From Episyrphus balteatus (lineage: Eukaryota > Arthropoda > Insecta > Diptera > Syrphidae), in contig NC_079135.1 in NCBI RefSeq assembly GCF_945859705.1, positions 121,277,551-121,341,550 on the forward strand: a DNA stretch of 64,000 bases. Reading direction: 5' to 3'. A program made the translations under genes and the position numbers. Of the stretch, positions 48,901 through 63,900 are shown one piece after another. The notes beneath the pieces were generated by a model, which saw only the letters and a list, made by a program, of their open reading frames with translations, made no database searches and had not been told where the DNA came from. Numbering within the stretch: the stretch's first letter is position 1; each line of letters begins with the position of its first letter.

Positions 48901-51900
48901 ACCATGGGTATTAAGATATGATATAAAATATAAATTTTATTTTTAAAACTTCAAAAACATCAAAATGTTAATGACATGAAAAAGGAAACATGCAATTAAA
49001 ATTTTGTATAGGTATAAGAAGGAGGTTTTATTATATATCCAAACAAAATGTATGCCCTTCAAAGCCAACTGTTGATCATGTCATAAAAACATACTTTAAA
49101 AAAATTATTTTTCAAAAAGAATTTCAATTTTATTTTATCATCCAAAAATTTGTTTTTTGAAAATTTTCCTTGAATTCGGTTGAACCGGTTACATGAGAAA
49201 TCAAATCAGTCGGAAATCAAGAAAATGGTTCTATATCTTAATTAACAATTTAAAAAAAGCTTTAATCAAAATCATTTGTCCTGGGAATCTGTAAATAATG
49301 AAACGAAAACGATCATTCGTTATTTTTAAAAATTGGAAGAGAATATGCGACAAATTCAAAAAAAATTTATTCGTTTTTCAAGTTATAACTATTAAAGGTA
49401 ACCTGCTTTCGAGAAAAATAAAATATTTTTTCCCATTCTCTATCATCGTAATGTCTTTTCTTATTGTTATCTCGAGTTCGATTTTTTTGTTACAAATTCT
49501 AATTCTTTGAAAATATGTCCTTACTCGATAGCAATCAAAAATTAAAATGGTGCACTTTTTGTGTAGGTAAAGTAAAACTTTATATGATGAAAAATGCTCC
49601 ACGAAAAATCTCAGTATTGTTAAGTGTTTTAGATTTGTTGGCCTTTTTTTTGAGTTACCATAACTTGAGTTGATTTTTGAAGTGAAAACTTCTTTAGTAT
49701 CGTAGTGATTTGAAACAAGATGAAACAAAAACGCGACACGACTTCAACTTGTTATAACTTTTTGTTTTCATAGATAGATGAATGAAATTTGTACTGTAGA
49801 TAGGTAATTAAATAAATTATAATTGTACAAAATTTCAATTAATTTCATATTCAAAATTCGGAGATAACGGTAAAAGGATGTTCTTTTCCAACACACGTTA
49901 TATCTTTTGATCTAGTGCACATACAAATTTGATTTAACTTTAATACGCATGCTGATAACATAACCTTTTATTTGATATATCATACATAATGGTACGTGCT
50001 CTACAAGTTACACAATCTTAAATTGAAAAAATTGAAACATACCTCAAAACACCTGTGGAGATCTGTTGGCGATAACCAGCTACCAGTGTAGGAAGTACCG
50101 TAATCTCAGTCTGGAAATTCGACATCGTTGACTTTAAAAAATTCTAACTTCTCTTGTAGACATCTTTGAAATAAGATTATACAAGGTGAAACAATAAGCT
50201 TTCACATGGTATAAAATTTTTTGTAGGTTGTCAAACAAAAAATTGAATTAATAGCGTGAGAACATAAAATTAATGATTTTTTGGCTTTTTTTGATGAAAT
50301 TTCATCGAGTTTAAAAAATTCTAGCTCTTTTTGTAGATGTCTCATAGACTTGATCGATATACATATATATTTTGAGCTTGGACAATAAGCTTTCAGATGG
50401 TGCAGGTTGTTATAGGTTGTTAGGGAAGAAAATGGATTTAATAGCGTGAGAAGACAAAAATACGTGTTTTTTTCGCTTTTTTTTATGGAAATTGATCGAG
50501 TTCAAAAAATTCTAGCTCTTTTTGTAGATGTCTCATAGACCTGATCGATTTATATATTTTGAGCTTAGACAATAAGCTTTCAGATGATATAATATTTATA
50601 TAGGTGGTCATATAAAAAACATGGATTTGAAGGTGATAGAATAAAAATAGGTAGATTTTTTCTATTTTTTTTTTTGCAAGAAAAATTATTTTTTAAGGTT
50701 TCACTTCTACCTGGTGTGAATTGCACACATGATTTTTTTTTATTGAACAAACCTAATGGACGTTTTTAATTCATACTCATTTCTATAGTGTTTGAACAAA
50801 TACTGTTTGCAAGAACATAGTTTGGTTTACGGTCAACTTTTCAAAGTATCTAAAATCTCTTGTCTCAAATTATGAGCGATTATATAAACGTCATGGCTTA
50901 TATTGGACATTTTGAAAAAAGTAGATAAGCTATGTTTTAAGTTAAAGTCCATGAACTGTCTACAAAATCATAACTAAAATATTGATAGTTTTGTGTCCAC
51001 AAAATGACAAATTATGAAATGATGATAAATTGAAATTCGATATCTCATATATCAATATTTGATTATAATTGACGTATAGATTGAATGAACTTCAGATGTT
51101 CTATTAAAGTCTATCTTGAATGTTAAATTGTATTTTGTGATTTTAAATGTTTAATACATTTTTTCCTGTCTTCAAATAAATTAAAATATTTTAAGCTTTT
51201 AACAAACCCATTCAAAGCACTTTACAAAAAACAGCAAGAACAGCATATTTTTAACTATGTAACTGTAACATCCTGGTTTAACCAAACCTGTTTTTATTCG
51301 CCTCCTCTTTCATTAACGGTCATGAATTAAAACTATTTTCATACATTCATGTGTAACAGTACTCAAATGTTATTATAAGTGAAGAAGTGTCTGGAAGATA
51401 CCTTCATTTTTTCATAATAAGAACGAACTGTTTCCACATTAAATTCAAGACAGACAAAAAAAAGCGCATTAATTTTGCAATTTTTTTGATTTTTTTTTTT
51501 TTTTTTAAGTTTAAAACTATCAACTGATGATGTGGGAAACATGTTGCATGTGTGCGTTTCATATTTTTTCTCTGGTTGCTGTTGCTGCTGCTGATGTTTA
51601 TCTCTTGAAGACGCAAGAGAATTTGGAAATATTATTTTGTTGCATGTCTGTCGTGTGACTACATGAAGTTTGAAATAAGTTATTGCGTTTAATTGACTTA
51701 TTTCTGTTTTGTATATTTTTTTGTTGTTATTACATTAAAATTGACAGTGAAGCAATTACAAAGCGTGGGAGAGAGTACAAGTGTAGATCTTTATGAAATG
51801 TTGATGATACGACCTTTAAAGGTAAATTCAATGAAGGGTTTGACTAATTAGTTACATATTTGTTTTATCGTTCATAATATCTTATCTTTGCTTTTTGTAA

Positions 51901-54900
51901 TTTTAATTTAAAATTCACAAATTGTTGATTTGTAAGTGCAAATTTAAAAAATGACTTTGTTTATCTTATTTTTTATTACGTCTAACAGTGAATCACATTC
52001 TTATCAGTTTGAGAGATTTTGTTTAAATTTTTTTGTTTTAAAACAAATCAATAAATAGAATTTTTAAAAGTTTTTTTAAAATGATAAATTCTTGAATATC
52101 AGTACAATAATAATAAAAAATCTCAATTAAGTTACGAAACACTTAAACTTAAGACTAATTAGTTAAATGACTCATATGCATTTAAAATTTCTCAAACTGG
52201 ATAGTCATTACAAATAAACTTTCGGCGTCTTTGTTATCAAAACTATCTTATCTTTTATTTTTCCATGAATGTTTTAATTGCATATTCTTAGAAATTAAGT
52301 ATTTGAAATGCACCTGTTGCTGTTAAGATCTTAATTAAGTTTTTTTTAATTGACGTATTGTAGAATAATTCTTAAGTTCGCTTCAATTAAAAAATATGTA
52401 CATTACATATGGGGCATTTCACGTGAAACCAGCAGCGAAAAATGTGGTGGGTCGTCAAATTTGTTCATATTTGGTATATGTATTCCTCAATCGAATTAAA
52501 AAATACATCTGGAAGGATTTTGAATTTTAAGCCTTGATAGCGGAGTTATGGGCTTCTAAAGTTTTGGAAAACTCTGGGAAGAGTTTATTTGAAAAATTTA
52601 TATAAATTAAACGAAGGGGTAACAAAATTATTTAAATGATGGATTATACGCAAAATTAGACGTGCTTTTCAAATATGAAATCTAAACCGGAAATAGATTT
52701 ATTTTTTCGACAGAAAACCGGAAGTTGGCACTTCAAATCCAAATTTAAGAAACTTCGACCATTTTGATATTTTTTTAAATAGTCTTAAAATAAAGCTTAT
52801 ACAATTTAAAAACTACATGCCATGTTTCAGAGTGGGATATCAAGCCGTTTAGAAGATACATAGGTTTTAGTGAGGGGTCTTCGTGCATGTAAAACCGGAA
52901 GTACCCAGTTTTCTCTGCTCTGACCCAGCAGTTTGTACCACCCCCAAATTTTGTTTGCCCATTCGATAGAGCATTGGCTGAATATCATTATCCTGATTTT
53001 TCGCACTCGCGAAATTCACCTTTCAGCCGCCATCTTGGATTTTAGTTTTTGTTGAATATCTCGATTTCTATTTATCCTACATAAAAGTTGTGTATGCAAG
53101 AAACGTAGGAAATTCAATTTCGCGTCTTTATGTTAAAAGAACTTTTTCGATATTCCTAATATTAAAAAAGTTGCAAGCCAAAAAAGAAAAAAAAAAAACG
53201 AAAAAAATGACAATTTTAAAGTTTTGAGCACTTTTTATCAAAATTATGAAAAAACCTTCCGAGGAAAGATTATTCCTTAAAATTCTCTACAACTCTCCTA
53301 TACAACTTTTTTTTGTAACGCTATAAACACAAACGTTATTAAACTTTTTTTGTTAAAAAATGCTCTTTTTTGTTTGTGTTTTTATCTTTACTTTTTTCTT
53401 AATTTTTTTTTAACAAATATTGAATTTTTAATGATTAGTAAGTATTTTAGAGATTTATGTTACAAGAGAAAATTCAGGACCTTTTTTCATAATTTTGATA
53501 AAAAGTGCTCAAAACTTTAAAATTGTCATTTTTTTCGTTTTTTTTTTTCTTTTTTGGCTTGCAACTTTTTTAATATTAGGAATATCGAAAAAGTTCTCTT
53601 AACATAAAGACGCGAAATTGAATTTCCTACGTTTCTTGCATACACAACTTTTATGTAGGATAAATAGAAATCGAGATATTCAACAAAAACTAAAATCCAA
53701 GATGGCGGCTGAAAGGTGAATTTCGCGAGTGCGAAAAATCAGGATAATGATATTCAGCCAATGCTCTATCGAATGGGCAAACAAAATTTGGGGGTGGTAC
53801 AAACTGCTGGGTCAGAGCAGAGAAAACTGGGTACTTCCGGTTTTACATGCACGAAGACCCCTCACTAAAACCTATGTATCTTCTAAACGGCTTGATATCC
53901 CACTCTGAAACATGGCATGTAGTTTTTAAATTGTATAAGCTTTATTTTAAGACTATTTAAAAAAATATCAAAATGGTCGAAGTTTCTTAAATTTGGATTT
54001 GAAGTGCCAACTTCCGGTTTTCTGTCGAAAAAATAAATCTATTTCCGGTTTAGATTTCATATTTGAAAAGCACGTCTAATTTTGCGTATAATCCATCATT
54101 TAAATAATTTTGTTACCCCTTCGTTTAATTTATATAAATTTTTCAAATAAACTCTTCCCAGAGTTTTCCAAAACTTTAGAAGCCCATAACTCCGCTATCA
54201 AGGCTTAAAATTCAAAATCCTTCCAGATGTATTTTTTAATTCGATTAAGGAATACATATACCAAATATGAACAAATTTGACGACCCACCACATTTTTCGC
54301 TGCTGGTTTCACGTGAAATGCCCCATATATTATTTTTAAACGAAATGTATAGACAAAATTAAAAAACGTATTTTGATTGGGAGCATAGTACCTACATTGA
54401 AAAAATATTTCAATAGAAATAATATCTATTATACATATTTTTCTATTTCCAACATGTAATTATCTCTGGAGCATTCCCTTGTCACGTACAGACAAAATAT
54501 CTAACAAATTGTATCGTTTGAGTTGGATTCCATGGATTTTATTTCCCAAAGCTATTAAGCATCTTCAACAACGAAGAAAGTTTAACACTTTACTTACTTT
54601 AAAAAGATATTTTTATTGAAATAACAAAACGTCACGTACAGACATGCAAAGTCAACTAAGAAATTGTATGGATTAAATGTTTCAGAGACTATAAAAATAT
54701 GGTGTTGGCATTATTTCAATCATTCTCTTTTGATATACTTTTTAAATTCAATACAAAAATTCTCATAAAATATATGCTAACGGGAGCGAATCAAAATTCT
54801 GACTTCAAAATTCAGGTTTTCAAAATTCTGCTTATATACTTTTTAACTATTTTTTCGTTCCGTTGAAAACTTAATAAAAACGATGTTGTATGATTCACGA

Positions 54901-57900
54901 TACTCCTTGTCTTATTCAATTTTTTGAAAATTAATTTTTATTTAAAAAAAAACATATATTTTTTATATCAAAAACTTTTTAATGATTTTTTGAAAATATT
55001 TAACTTTTTTATATTTTTAAATTAACAGATTTATCAAAAAAAAAAAAATAATATTTAAAAAAAATTAGAAAATTAATAAGTAATCAAATACCTACGCAGC
55101 AAATTTTGCGAGAAAATCATTTTAAAAAACTCGGCAAAAAATTACAAAAAAGGGTTTTGAAAAATGTCCAAAAGCCATATTTGTTTTGGTTATTAAATAA
55201 AGGCGAGAGTAGGCCTTTTTTTAAATAAAATATGAGCCCGATAACAATGTCAAAATTGACATTAATCAAATTCAGTCATTTGTTGTAACTTCAAAAAGGC
55301 AGACTTATAAACACATGAATGAAGCAACACGTTAGTGTTTATAAAAAAAAAAATGTTGTTAATAATAAAATAGGAGTGCTCTTTCCGTTATATTTTGAAG
55401 GTTTCGCAGACTAAAGTCTAAACTTTTGCAAAAGCGTAGGTCTTCAACGAATATCATGCTTATCTCATGCTGATTTAACGGGCAACCTCTTTTATGACGG
55501 CTTAAATAAATACATATTTTAATAAAGTAAAAAAATTAAAAAAAAAATCAAATCAAAAGCCATAAAAAGATTAAAAGATTAATAAAAAATAAAAAAACAC
55601 CTGTTTTTTTTAAATCTTCTTCTTTTTGAATTTCATCTTATTGTCTAGACTACAAACTAATTAATCTTCACAAAATGTAATTTCTTTCATGGCACGTGAT
55701 AAAAATGTGGTTCACTTGTTTATTTTTTTTTTGTTCTTTTTTTTATTAAATTACTGGTCAATCAACATTACTTGTTCTTCAATTAAAGTTAATAAGTTCA
55801 ACCGGTTGTTTAAACATTAAAGTTTTTTGATGTGGATTTTTTTTTTTTTTTAAGTATTACTGGGACTTTTTCGTTTTGGTTAATGATTCCCTTGAACATC
55901 GTGTTTTTTTTTTTAATTTTAATTAAACACAAACTCATTTGCGAATCAATCAAAAAAAATTATGATATCAGAACATTATTAACATCTCATTCGATTTTCT
56001 AAAGAATTTATCATCAGCCAACAATAATGCACTTAAAAGTTCAAGGTCGACTAAAAACAACCTTTTTTTTATTATTTTTTTTTTATTTATAATCACAAAA
56101 CATGTTAGAGTAATTATCGAACCCTCTCGATTTGCGGATGCTTTGTGTGTGTTCTTTTTTGTTGAAAGTCTCTTTTGAAGTTCGAAATGACATCACTTTT
56201 AGATTCATCTCTGAGGTCTCTCAAAGTTATCATTCAGTTAAAAACTCAGTAACACGTTTAGCAAATTTCTCATCATCATCATCTCAATGTCAAAGTATTG
56301 TTGGTTGTCTGTTATTTATCAAATCAACTAACAATTTATCTTTAATGTTTAATCATTTTTTTGTTGTGGAATTTATGAATAGAGTTTTAAATTTGTAGAG
56401 GGAGGAAGATAGGAGTTTTGTAAACAAAATTAAATACAAAAAAAAAAAAAAAAAATAAATGCCATCATCCATAAATCGCAATTTTAAATTTAAAACGTGA
56501 CTAATAATTGCTGACAAAATGTTTATCACACCTGACTCTGTCAAATGTTTTATTGTAGGTGAAAATGAATAATGACAAACAATTAACAATTCTTAGAGTG
56601 AACATGGGCGGATTGTTTTTTTTTTAAGGCAAATTCTTAATTGCCTTAGGGTTGCATACTTCTAAATAGCACTTCATCTTGTGTTTGCTTGTTATTAAAA
56701 TAATGGAAGAAATCTCATTGAAATCAAAATTTACTTTTAACTAACATAAAAGTTTTAATATTCTAATATTTGCTCAAGTCAAAGATTTTTACCTGCTTTA
56801 GGGCTTCTTTATAACTTAGTTTGGACCTGAAAATATATGATAAGTAAAGTAATTTTGTTATTCGTGATAAATGCTTTTGACATGCAATTAGATACAAGTA
56901 CGACAACTCTTAAGCTACCTTATAGATATGAATTCATAGGTAATAATTATTTTTAAATACATTTGCATTTTAATTGTGTTTGCAATACAGTTCAAAAGAA
57001 TTCCATATTTTTAGCTCTTATTAGAAATATTTTTTTTTACTTTTTACCTTAACAGTAATTCAATTGCGGGGGTTATGAAAAAAAAAACGAAAATTAATGG
57101 TTCTAGTCTTTTTGTTAAAAAAAGTCTATGGTCATGGTAATATAAATATTCCTTACTTCCAACAAAAACTGTTTGTTTTATCTAAATTAGTCGAACATTT
57201 TGTTTGGTACATTTTGTTAATGATAATTTCATGAGAAAACAAAAATATACTTTTTTGGTTTCAAAATAGCTGGTTATTATAAGCACTTGATTAAAACCTT
57301 AAAAATCAAAATTTATGGTGCAGTTTTAATTTTAAATTGATTTTGAAAAATTCATTGTATAGTTTTAAGTACATTTTTTCTCAAAATGCTACATATTAAT
57401 GGGATAAGAAAAACATTATGTAGAAGGAAAACCATGTCACGAAGCCATTTTAGCAATAAGTAGTTTATAACTTTCAGAGTGACCGAAAAAAAGCCAAAAT
57501 GATATCTTACAAAATTGAACTACAAAAAAAAAAAAAACTTAGAAACCGATTTCATTTTAAAGGTTTGGTTTTAAAATTGTATAAATTAAATTTTTACTGT
57601 GTTCTGCGCAATTTTTCTTTAATTTATCAATTTTAAAGTAATTTGAAAACTTCCTAAGGAAACATTCAAAATTTAATTGATTAAAACTTTTAACCAAACC
57701 TTAGAATATCCCTCTGTCGGCACACGGGTGCGAATTTGGCAGGACAAAAATGAAAAGTGAATACAGTGTTCGAATTCCTCGGAAAATTCTACATAAATTT
57801 CATGTATGATTCTCCATAAAATATTGAGACCGAAAAAAGTTCAAGTGCCATGAAAAAGTATAAACCAAATTCGCAAAAAAGAGGTGTGTCTACAGAGGGA

Positions 57901-60900
57901 TATGGTTCACTTTTATATCTCAGTGCATTCTTCTTCTTTTTTTTTAGAAACCTGAAATTTTTTTTAATTTTTCTTTTTCAAGCATCGATCGGTTTCAAAA
58001 ACGATGAAATAGGTTGAGTCGTTTAAAAGAAATTAAGATTTAAAAAACCCTGTTCTATGATAGGTACCATCAAATAAGCTCAATAAGTATTTTTTCTTTC
58101 GACTTTTCCAATTTTTTTCAATAGAGCTTGTTGTTATCCCTAAATATTTGCTATCACATTAGTCAAAAAATGATGGACCGATTAATGTCAAATTTGGTAT
58201 GTAGCGTTATTTGGCAACTCTCCAGAGGGGTTTTTGGAATTAATTTTTTTGGACAAAAAAAAATTTGCTCAAAAATGTTAGTTTTAAGTCTATCTTCTAA
58301 TAAAAAATTTTTTTTTGAAAATCATTATTAACGGTACCTGACATATAACCGTTTTTTCAAATCCGATTATCTCCGAAACTGCTTATTCGATTTCAACGAA
58401 ACTTTTTGAGAAGAAGCATTTATATAATTTAAATATAAACCAAAAATAAAATTTTGAAAAAAATAATTTTTGGGATTTTAAAAAAAATTTGAAAATTTTT
58501 TTTTTTGAAAAATCAAATTTTCGAAAACGGGGCATTAAATTTTTTTGAAATTTTGTGTTTAGATGTTGATCAGTGATTTCTACAAAATGGCTTACCAATT
58601 TTATCTTAAAAATTTTTTTCCACAAAATCATTTATAAAAAATTAGTTTTTTAAAAAACAGGTCTAACGATTTTGAAAAATTTTTTTCTAAAAATGCATCT
58701 TAATATATCAACCAAAACTGCAAACTTGTTTTGGGGGGCAATTTGATTTCAGATTTTATATTATTTAAAAAAAAAACGAATATTATTTTTTTTTATTTTT
58801 TTTTTCTGTACCTACATTTTCCAAATTTCTATATAAAAAGTCTTAAAAATTTAAGCTCTAAGAGCAAATTCGTGCGACCCAGTCGTGCATTTTATTTTAA
58901 GTATTTTTGGTCTATGTGATCCAATATATTAGGAGTATAAAAATAAAAAAATTAAGCTTGGTCTTGAAATATTTCTGTTATTATAGCCAAAATAGAAATA
59001 TGCATTTTTTGTGTTTTTTTAATTTCAATAAAAGTTAATTATGATGTGACTAATCGATTTAATTTTTATTATTTTTGTATGTGAAATACAAAAGAAATTA
59101 ACTGCAATACCTTTACTTTTTTTTGAAAGTATATTATCTACTTTAAATAAACATAAGCCATTCAGACTTTCAATATCTTTGAAAAGATCAAGAGTTAAAT
59201 TTATCAATAACTCACTCATAAATTATTGTAAGGAAATCATTTGATTGATTTCAACAAAAAGAAAAAACAAAAAAAAAATCAACAATAGTTTCTTTTTTAA
59301 TGGCTGTTGATTTATTGTTGAGAAAAAAAAAACACATTATTATTATTTGGAAGGTCAAAAGTGTGAATTTATTCAAACTTTCATGTTGCTCATTCATAAA
59401 TCTATTAAATTACCTAATTTATTTTGTCTTTGTCCAAATTTTTTTTTTGTTTTAAAGAAGTGAAATTTTAGATCAGATTAAGATTATTAAATTCTTTTTT
59501 ATAAAAAAAAAAATTTTTCAAGAAATATTCGTTATATTTGTCAAAAAAAAAAAAATTCATAAATGAATTTTATTCTTAAGGCTTCACAAACGCAACCTTG
59601 AATGATCCCCTTAACGACTCTATAATTTTATCTCTCGTTATCATAAACTCAATTTAATGGTTGCATTTATTTGATAAATAATTGTTTGTTTTGTGATTTG
59701 CTTGGTCAATGATTAATTACTCTTTTGTCACTATGCAATGGTATTTTTTTTCCACACAAATCATTAAAACACTAATCTTAATTTATTTTGCTTCACATGA
59801 ACATAACTAAGAATTAAGTAAAGGTCACTTCAAAATGACGTAATACAATTTTTTTTGTTTATTCAAGTTAATCACGTTGCAAAATGATAAAATGCATAGA
59901 TAAGCTTTCATTAAGTTTATTACTATTTTTTGGTTGTTATTGTATACGTGCTTCACTGCAAATGTTTATCTTTGGAAATTGTTTAACAATAAAAATTACC
60001 TCCAAGATATCTTTCGGCAAAACAAAAAATAAATATGTATGTGTCGCCATTATCTGTACCATGAATGTGAACATTATATAAAAACCCGCAATTTTTTAAA
60101 TTTCAAGATAAATTTGCTCAAGGAAATTGATATTGCCTTAAATTGGTTTTTAATTAAAAACAAAAAAGGTTTTCTGTTCTTTGAAAAGAATAAAGAAATA
60201 TATAATAGTTTTTTTTGTCAATAGTACCTAATATGTTGCCGTTAAGGTATCAGCTGATATAAGAGATAAAATATTTTTTAAATTTATACAGCTAATTTAC
60301 AGCAAGCAATTTGAAAGTATCATTAGAATTGATTTTCATTAAAATGTTCACAATTTGCGTGATATAGCAAAAATTCAAATTTTAATAATAATTAAAAAAA
60401 AAAAAAAAATCGGAAAAAGAAGTGAGGCTTAGGATACCAAAAGTGTCCGTTCCGTGCTTTGCATATTTTACAACGAAAATACAAAATCTAATGTCAGAAA
60501 GTGCATTTTTTTAGTACGAGTAGTTCCCATAAAACATATTATTCTTTATGAAGTCAAATAAGAGAATAAGCAATCGCATCTTATGCATCTCGAATTTTGT
60601 GCATATGAGGAAATTACTGTACATCCTTTTTTTTCAAAGAGGTGGCTTATTTTGAAACAAAGATTGCTTTCGAATGTCTTATAACAAATATTATATGAAA
60701 TAAAATGCACGACTGGGGTCGCACGTACTTGCTCTTGCAGTTTAAAACACTTTTATGTTAGTTTACTTGTAGATTTTAAGAGCTGCCTCTGTATAAATCA
60801 ATTAAAGAAATTTTGTTGATGTTGGGGAAGAGCCGACATTTAGGGCAAAATTTTGTTAAATGAAAAAAAAAAATGTTTTTTTATTTGACTTTTTTTGAAA

Positions 60901-63900
60901 AAAATAAGAATGCAGTTTTATTGTAATTGCTTTGAATATTAAGTTTGTAAAGTTTAATCAAAATCGTTAGAGCCATTTTATAGTTGTTTGGTATAATTTG
61001 AAAAATTTGTATGGGAGGTACACTTTTTTGACTTTTTTGACTTTTTTGAGAAAAACTAAAAATACAGTTTTGTTGCAATTGCTTCGAATATTACGTCTGC
61101 AAAGTTTAATCAAACTCGTTAGAGCCGTTTTCGAGTTATTTGGTTTGAATTGAAAAAATTTGTATGGGAGGTACACTTTCTAAGCGAGATATAAAAAAAC
61201 AAAAAAAAACCAACTTTCAGAATTCCATAAAAATCATGTGCACCAAATTTGAAGAAAATCCGTCCACCCGTTTAGGCTGTGGAAATGTGTACAGATGGAC
61301 GCACAACCGCACAGACGCACAGACGTACAGACGCACGGACGGAATTGCGGGACCCACTTTTTCAGAATTCTCCATCATCGTAATGTTGGTTTTGATTAAA
61401 ACCTCAATTTTTTTTTTCGACACGAAACTAATACTTGCCCTATAGAGCAAGTATAATCATTTTTAGCAAAAAAACAAAACCGACTTCCATGGATCAAAAC
61501 AGGGTTTTATGGTTTTTAAAATAGTTCCTATGGCTAAAAGTGAACGGAATTGAAATGGGACCACACTGCAGCCACCAGCTTTCCAATACAAAAAGAATCA
61601 AAATTGCTTCACTCAGTCCAAAGTTATGCGGTAACAAACATAAAAAAAAAAAAAAAAATACAGACGAATTGAATACCTCCTCCTTTTTGGAAGTCGGTAA
61701 AAAATACATCTTATTGGTTAATGTTGTTCAATTTTTAAAGTTTTTGTCGAAGTAGTCATAAACGAACAATAAATCAAACATCCTCCTAACCTGTGACAAA
61801 AAAATTTTGAAGAAAAATAAAAATAAAAATTGTAAGAGAATAAACCTTCCTAAAAAAAGAGCATTCCAATAAATTGAACTAAATTGGGTTGATTCGCAAT
61901 AGATGAAACAAGTTTAGCTAAAGCTCGAGATAGAGACGTACAGAAGGGCACCACAAACAAAACGTGATATCCACGTGGTAATGTGATTGTTATCTAGAGT
62001 TCGATATTTTTATTTTAATCTTAAACTCGCCTTATAGTAGCTACATACATTGCAAGTAAAATAGCCAGAAATGTTGAATAAATGAGATAAAAATTTGTTA
62101 ATGACCATTGAAAAATAAAAATGAAAAATCAAAAGAATTCTTTTTTTTGTAATTTTTGTTTTAGTATTTTTCTCGTATTCTCTGAAAAGTTTGTATTTTT
62201 CTAAGCTATCTTTTATTTTTAAATATTAATTAATAACTGACCTAGGCATTGACAAAAATTGCATTTGCATTTGATCAAGGTGTTTAACTATTCAACCTAA
62301 TTTGGCAAATCAACGCCTATTCAAATGGAAAACCTCAAATGATGGTCAACAACACTCTACAGGCTGCAGTCGATCGAAGATATTATAAATTTTACATGTT
62401 GGCAATTTATTAATGATTTTATGCTCAATCATATAATTTATTGTGGTTTTATTATGGTTTCATCTAAACGATTTAATTTGACCACAAGAAATAGGTTTTT
62501 GATTTTTGCTGTCATATTTTCTTTCAATTAAATATTCAAGTAAAAATCTTACATTTCAGAAGAATGATTTAAAATTAAAATTTAAGTTAAATCAATTAAC
62601 TTAAAACTCTGAAAAAAAAAATAGTACGTATACACCACAGTGACCCGTTTTTTTTTCAAATACGTCCAAATGAACAAGAAAGTTTAGTGTTATGATATAA
62701 TAATATTACTAAGCTGTACAATAGGTATAAAAATTTAATAATTACTTATATTTTTCCTCAAATCGAATCATATTTCAATTCTCCTAGTTTTTCAGTAACA
62801 TTATTATTTTTTTTTTATACAAATTTGAAATAACGATTTTTTTTATTCTATCTTTCCAGGAACGTCAAGTGGAACTCCGCAAAACGGCAATGATGCAAGA
62901 TGAAGTCGATCATCGTTCCAGTAATTGCAATGTCTCCAAGACTGAATACAACAACTTAATCAGCAGTTCAATGCAAAATGATACAAATGGCTATTATCCA
63001 ACACCTCCACCGGTAAGTATTTTTCTATCACACAATCTATTTATACTAATTACCTTAAATCATCCATGACTAATGGAATTTTTTTCTATAGCCACCACAA
63101 TTTGCCAACAAAAGCGAAAACTACACCCAACACAGATCACCGCCAAATTCACCAGCGCCCGACTACAGCCAATCTCCGGTGCACACCCTAACACGCAATT
63201 CCAAGGTGCCCTTCCGCAATGGCACACTCACCCGTTCAGATCGAAACAACGAAGTAGCCAGAGCAAATGGTGATCATGCTGAATTGGAATCAATAGATTC
63301 ATATCAAATGAGGAATCCCTCATCCACAATTCCACGTCCACCTTCGTTGTATTTTGCTCCACAAAATTCTGGCCCACCAACAATGAAAAAGAACAAACGA
63401 CCAGTATCCGTTACAATCGGCGAGTATTCGAGTGTACCAGTTAATCGAAAGGAACCATCAAAGCTGGAATTTATTGCCAAGTCACCCGAAAATGGACATC
63501 ACGAGGAACCAATGGCTGCGGATTTGCTTCGTAGTGAACTTGAACAGACTTTGAGTCGATCGAATTTGAAGAAGAGAAACGAAGAGAGAATCTATAACAA
63601 TTACAACAATAACAATATTAATAACAACAACAATAACAATGAAGTTGACCAAAAGCTTGAAGAAGCCACTAGTGAGCTGCAGAATATTATACTGCGCCAA
63701 AGAAGTCCCAATGGCAGTGCCTATGGCAAATCAGTGTTTCAAAAGACCCAATCGTCAAATATTGAAAAACTTACCCAAATGCTACAAAATCGACAGTCGA
63801 CAATGTTTGAAGGAGCCAATGGAGGAGGAGGGACATTACCCAATCCAGCTCGAGTGACAATCAGCGTTCCGAACAACAATAATCACGCTGAACTGCGTAA

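Larger units (their letters stand above)
27343..62859 (+). other. Intron 5 (35.5 kb), repeat-rich
   Basis: Bounded by GTAAGA (27343) and TATCTTTCCAG (ends 62859). It holds most of the repeats listed here, a candidate internal promoter and first exon (45.4-46.9 kb) and one unusual small ORF (40561-40821). Stretches where I see nothing definite, only AT-rich unique or decayed DNA: 27343-27917, 29488-30283, 30652-32716, 34016-34850, 37473-39029, 40925-41910, 42040-43756, 44631-45396, 48176-49420, 50700-52406, 54833-58164, 58901-60697 and 62030-62611. Confidence 0.75.

Noticed and set aside
42258..62647. A single 20-kb transposon bounded by the inverted CACTGTGGYGTATACGTAC motifs
   Set aside because: The two ends match best to each other, but the interval would contain the candidate start exon and many unrelated repeats, and no transposase or target duplication was seen. 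Independent short copies are simpler.
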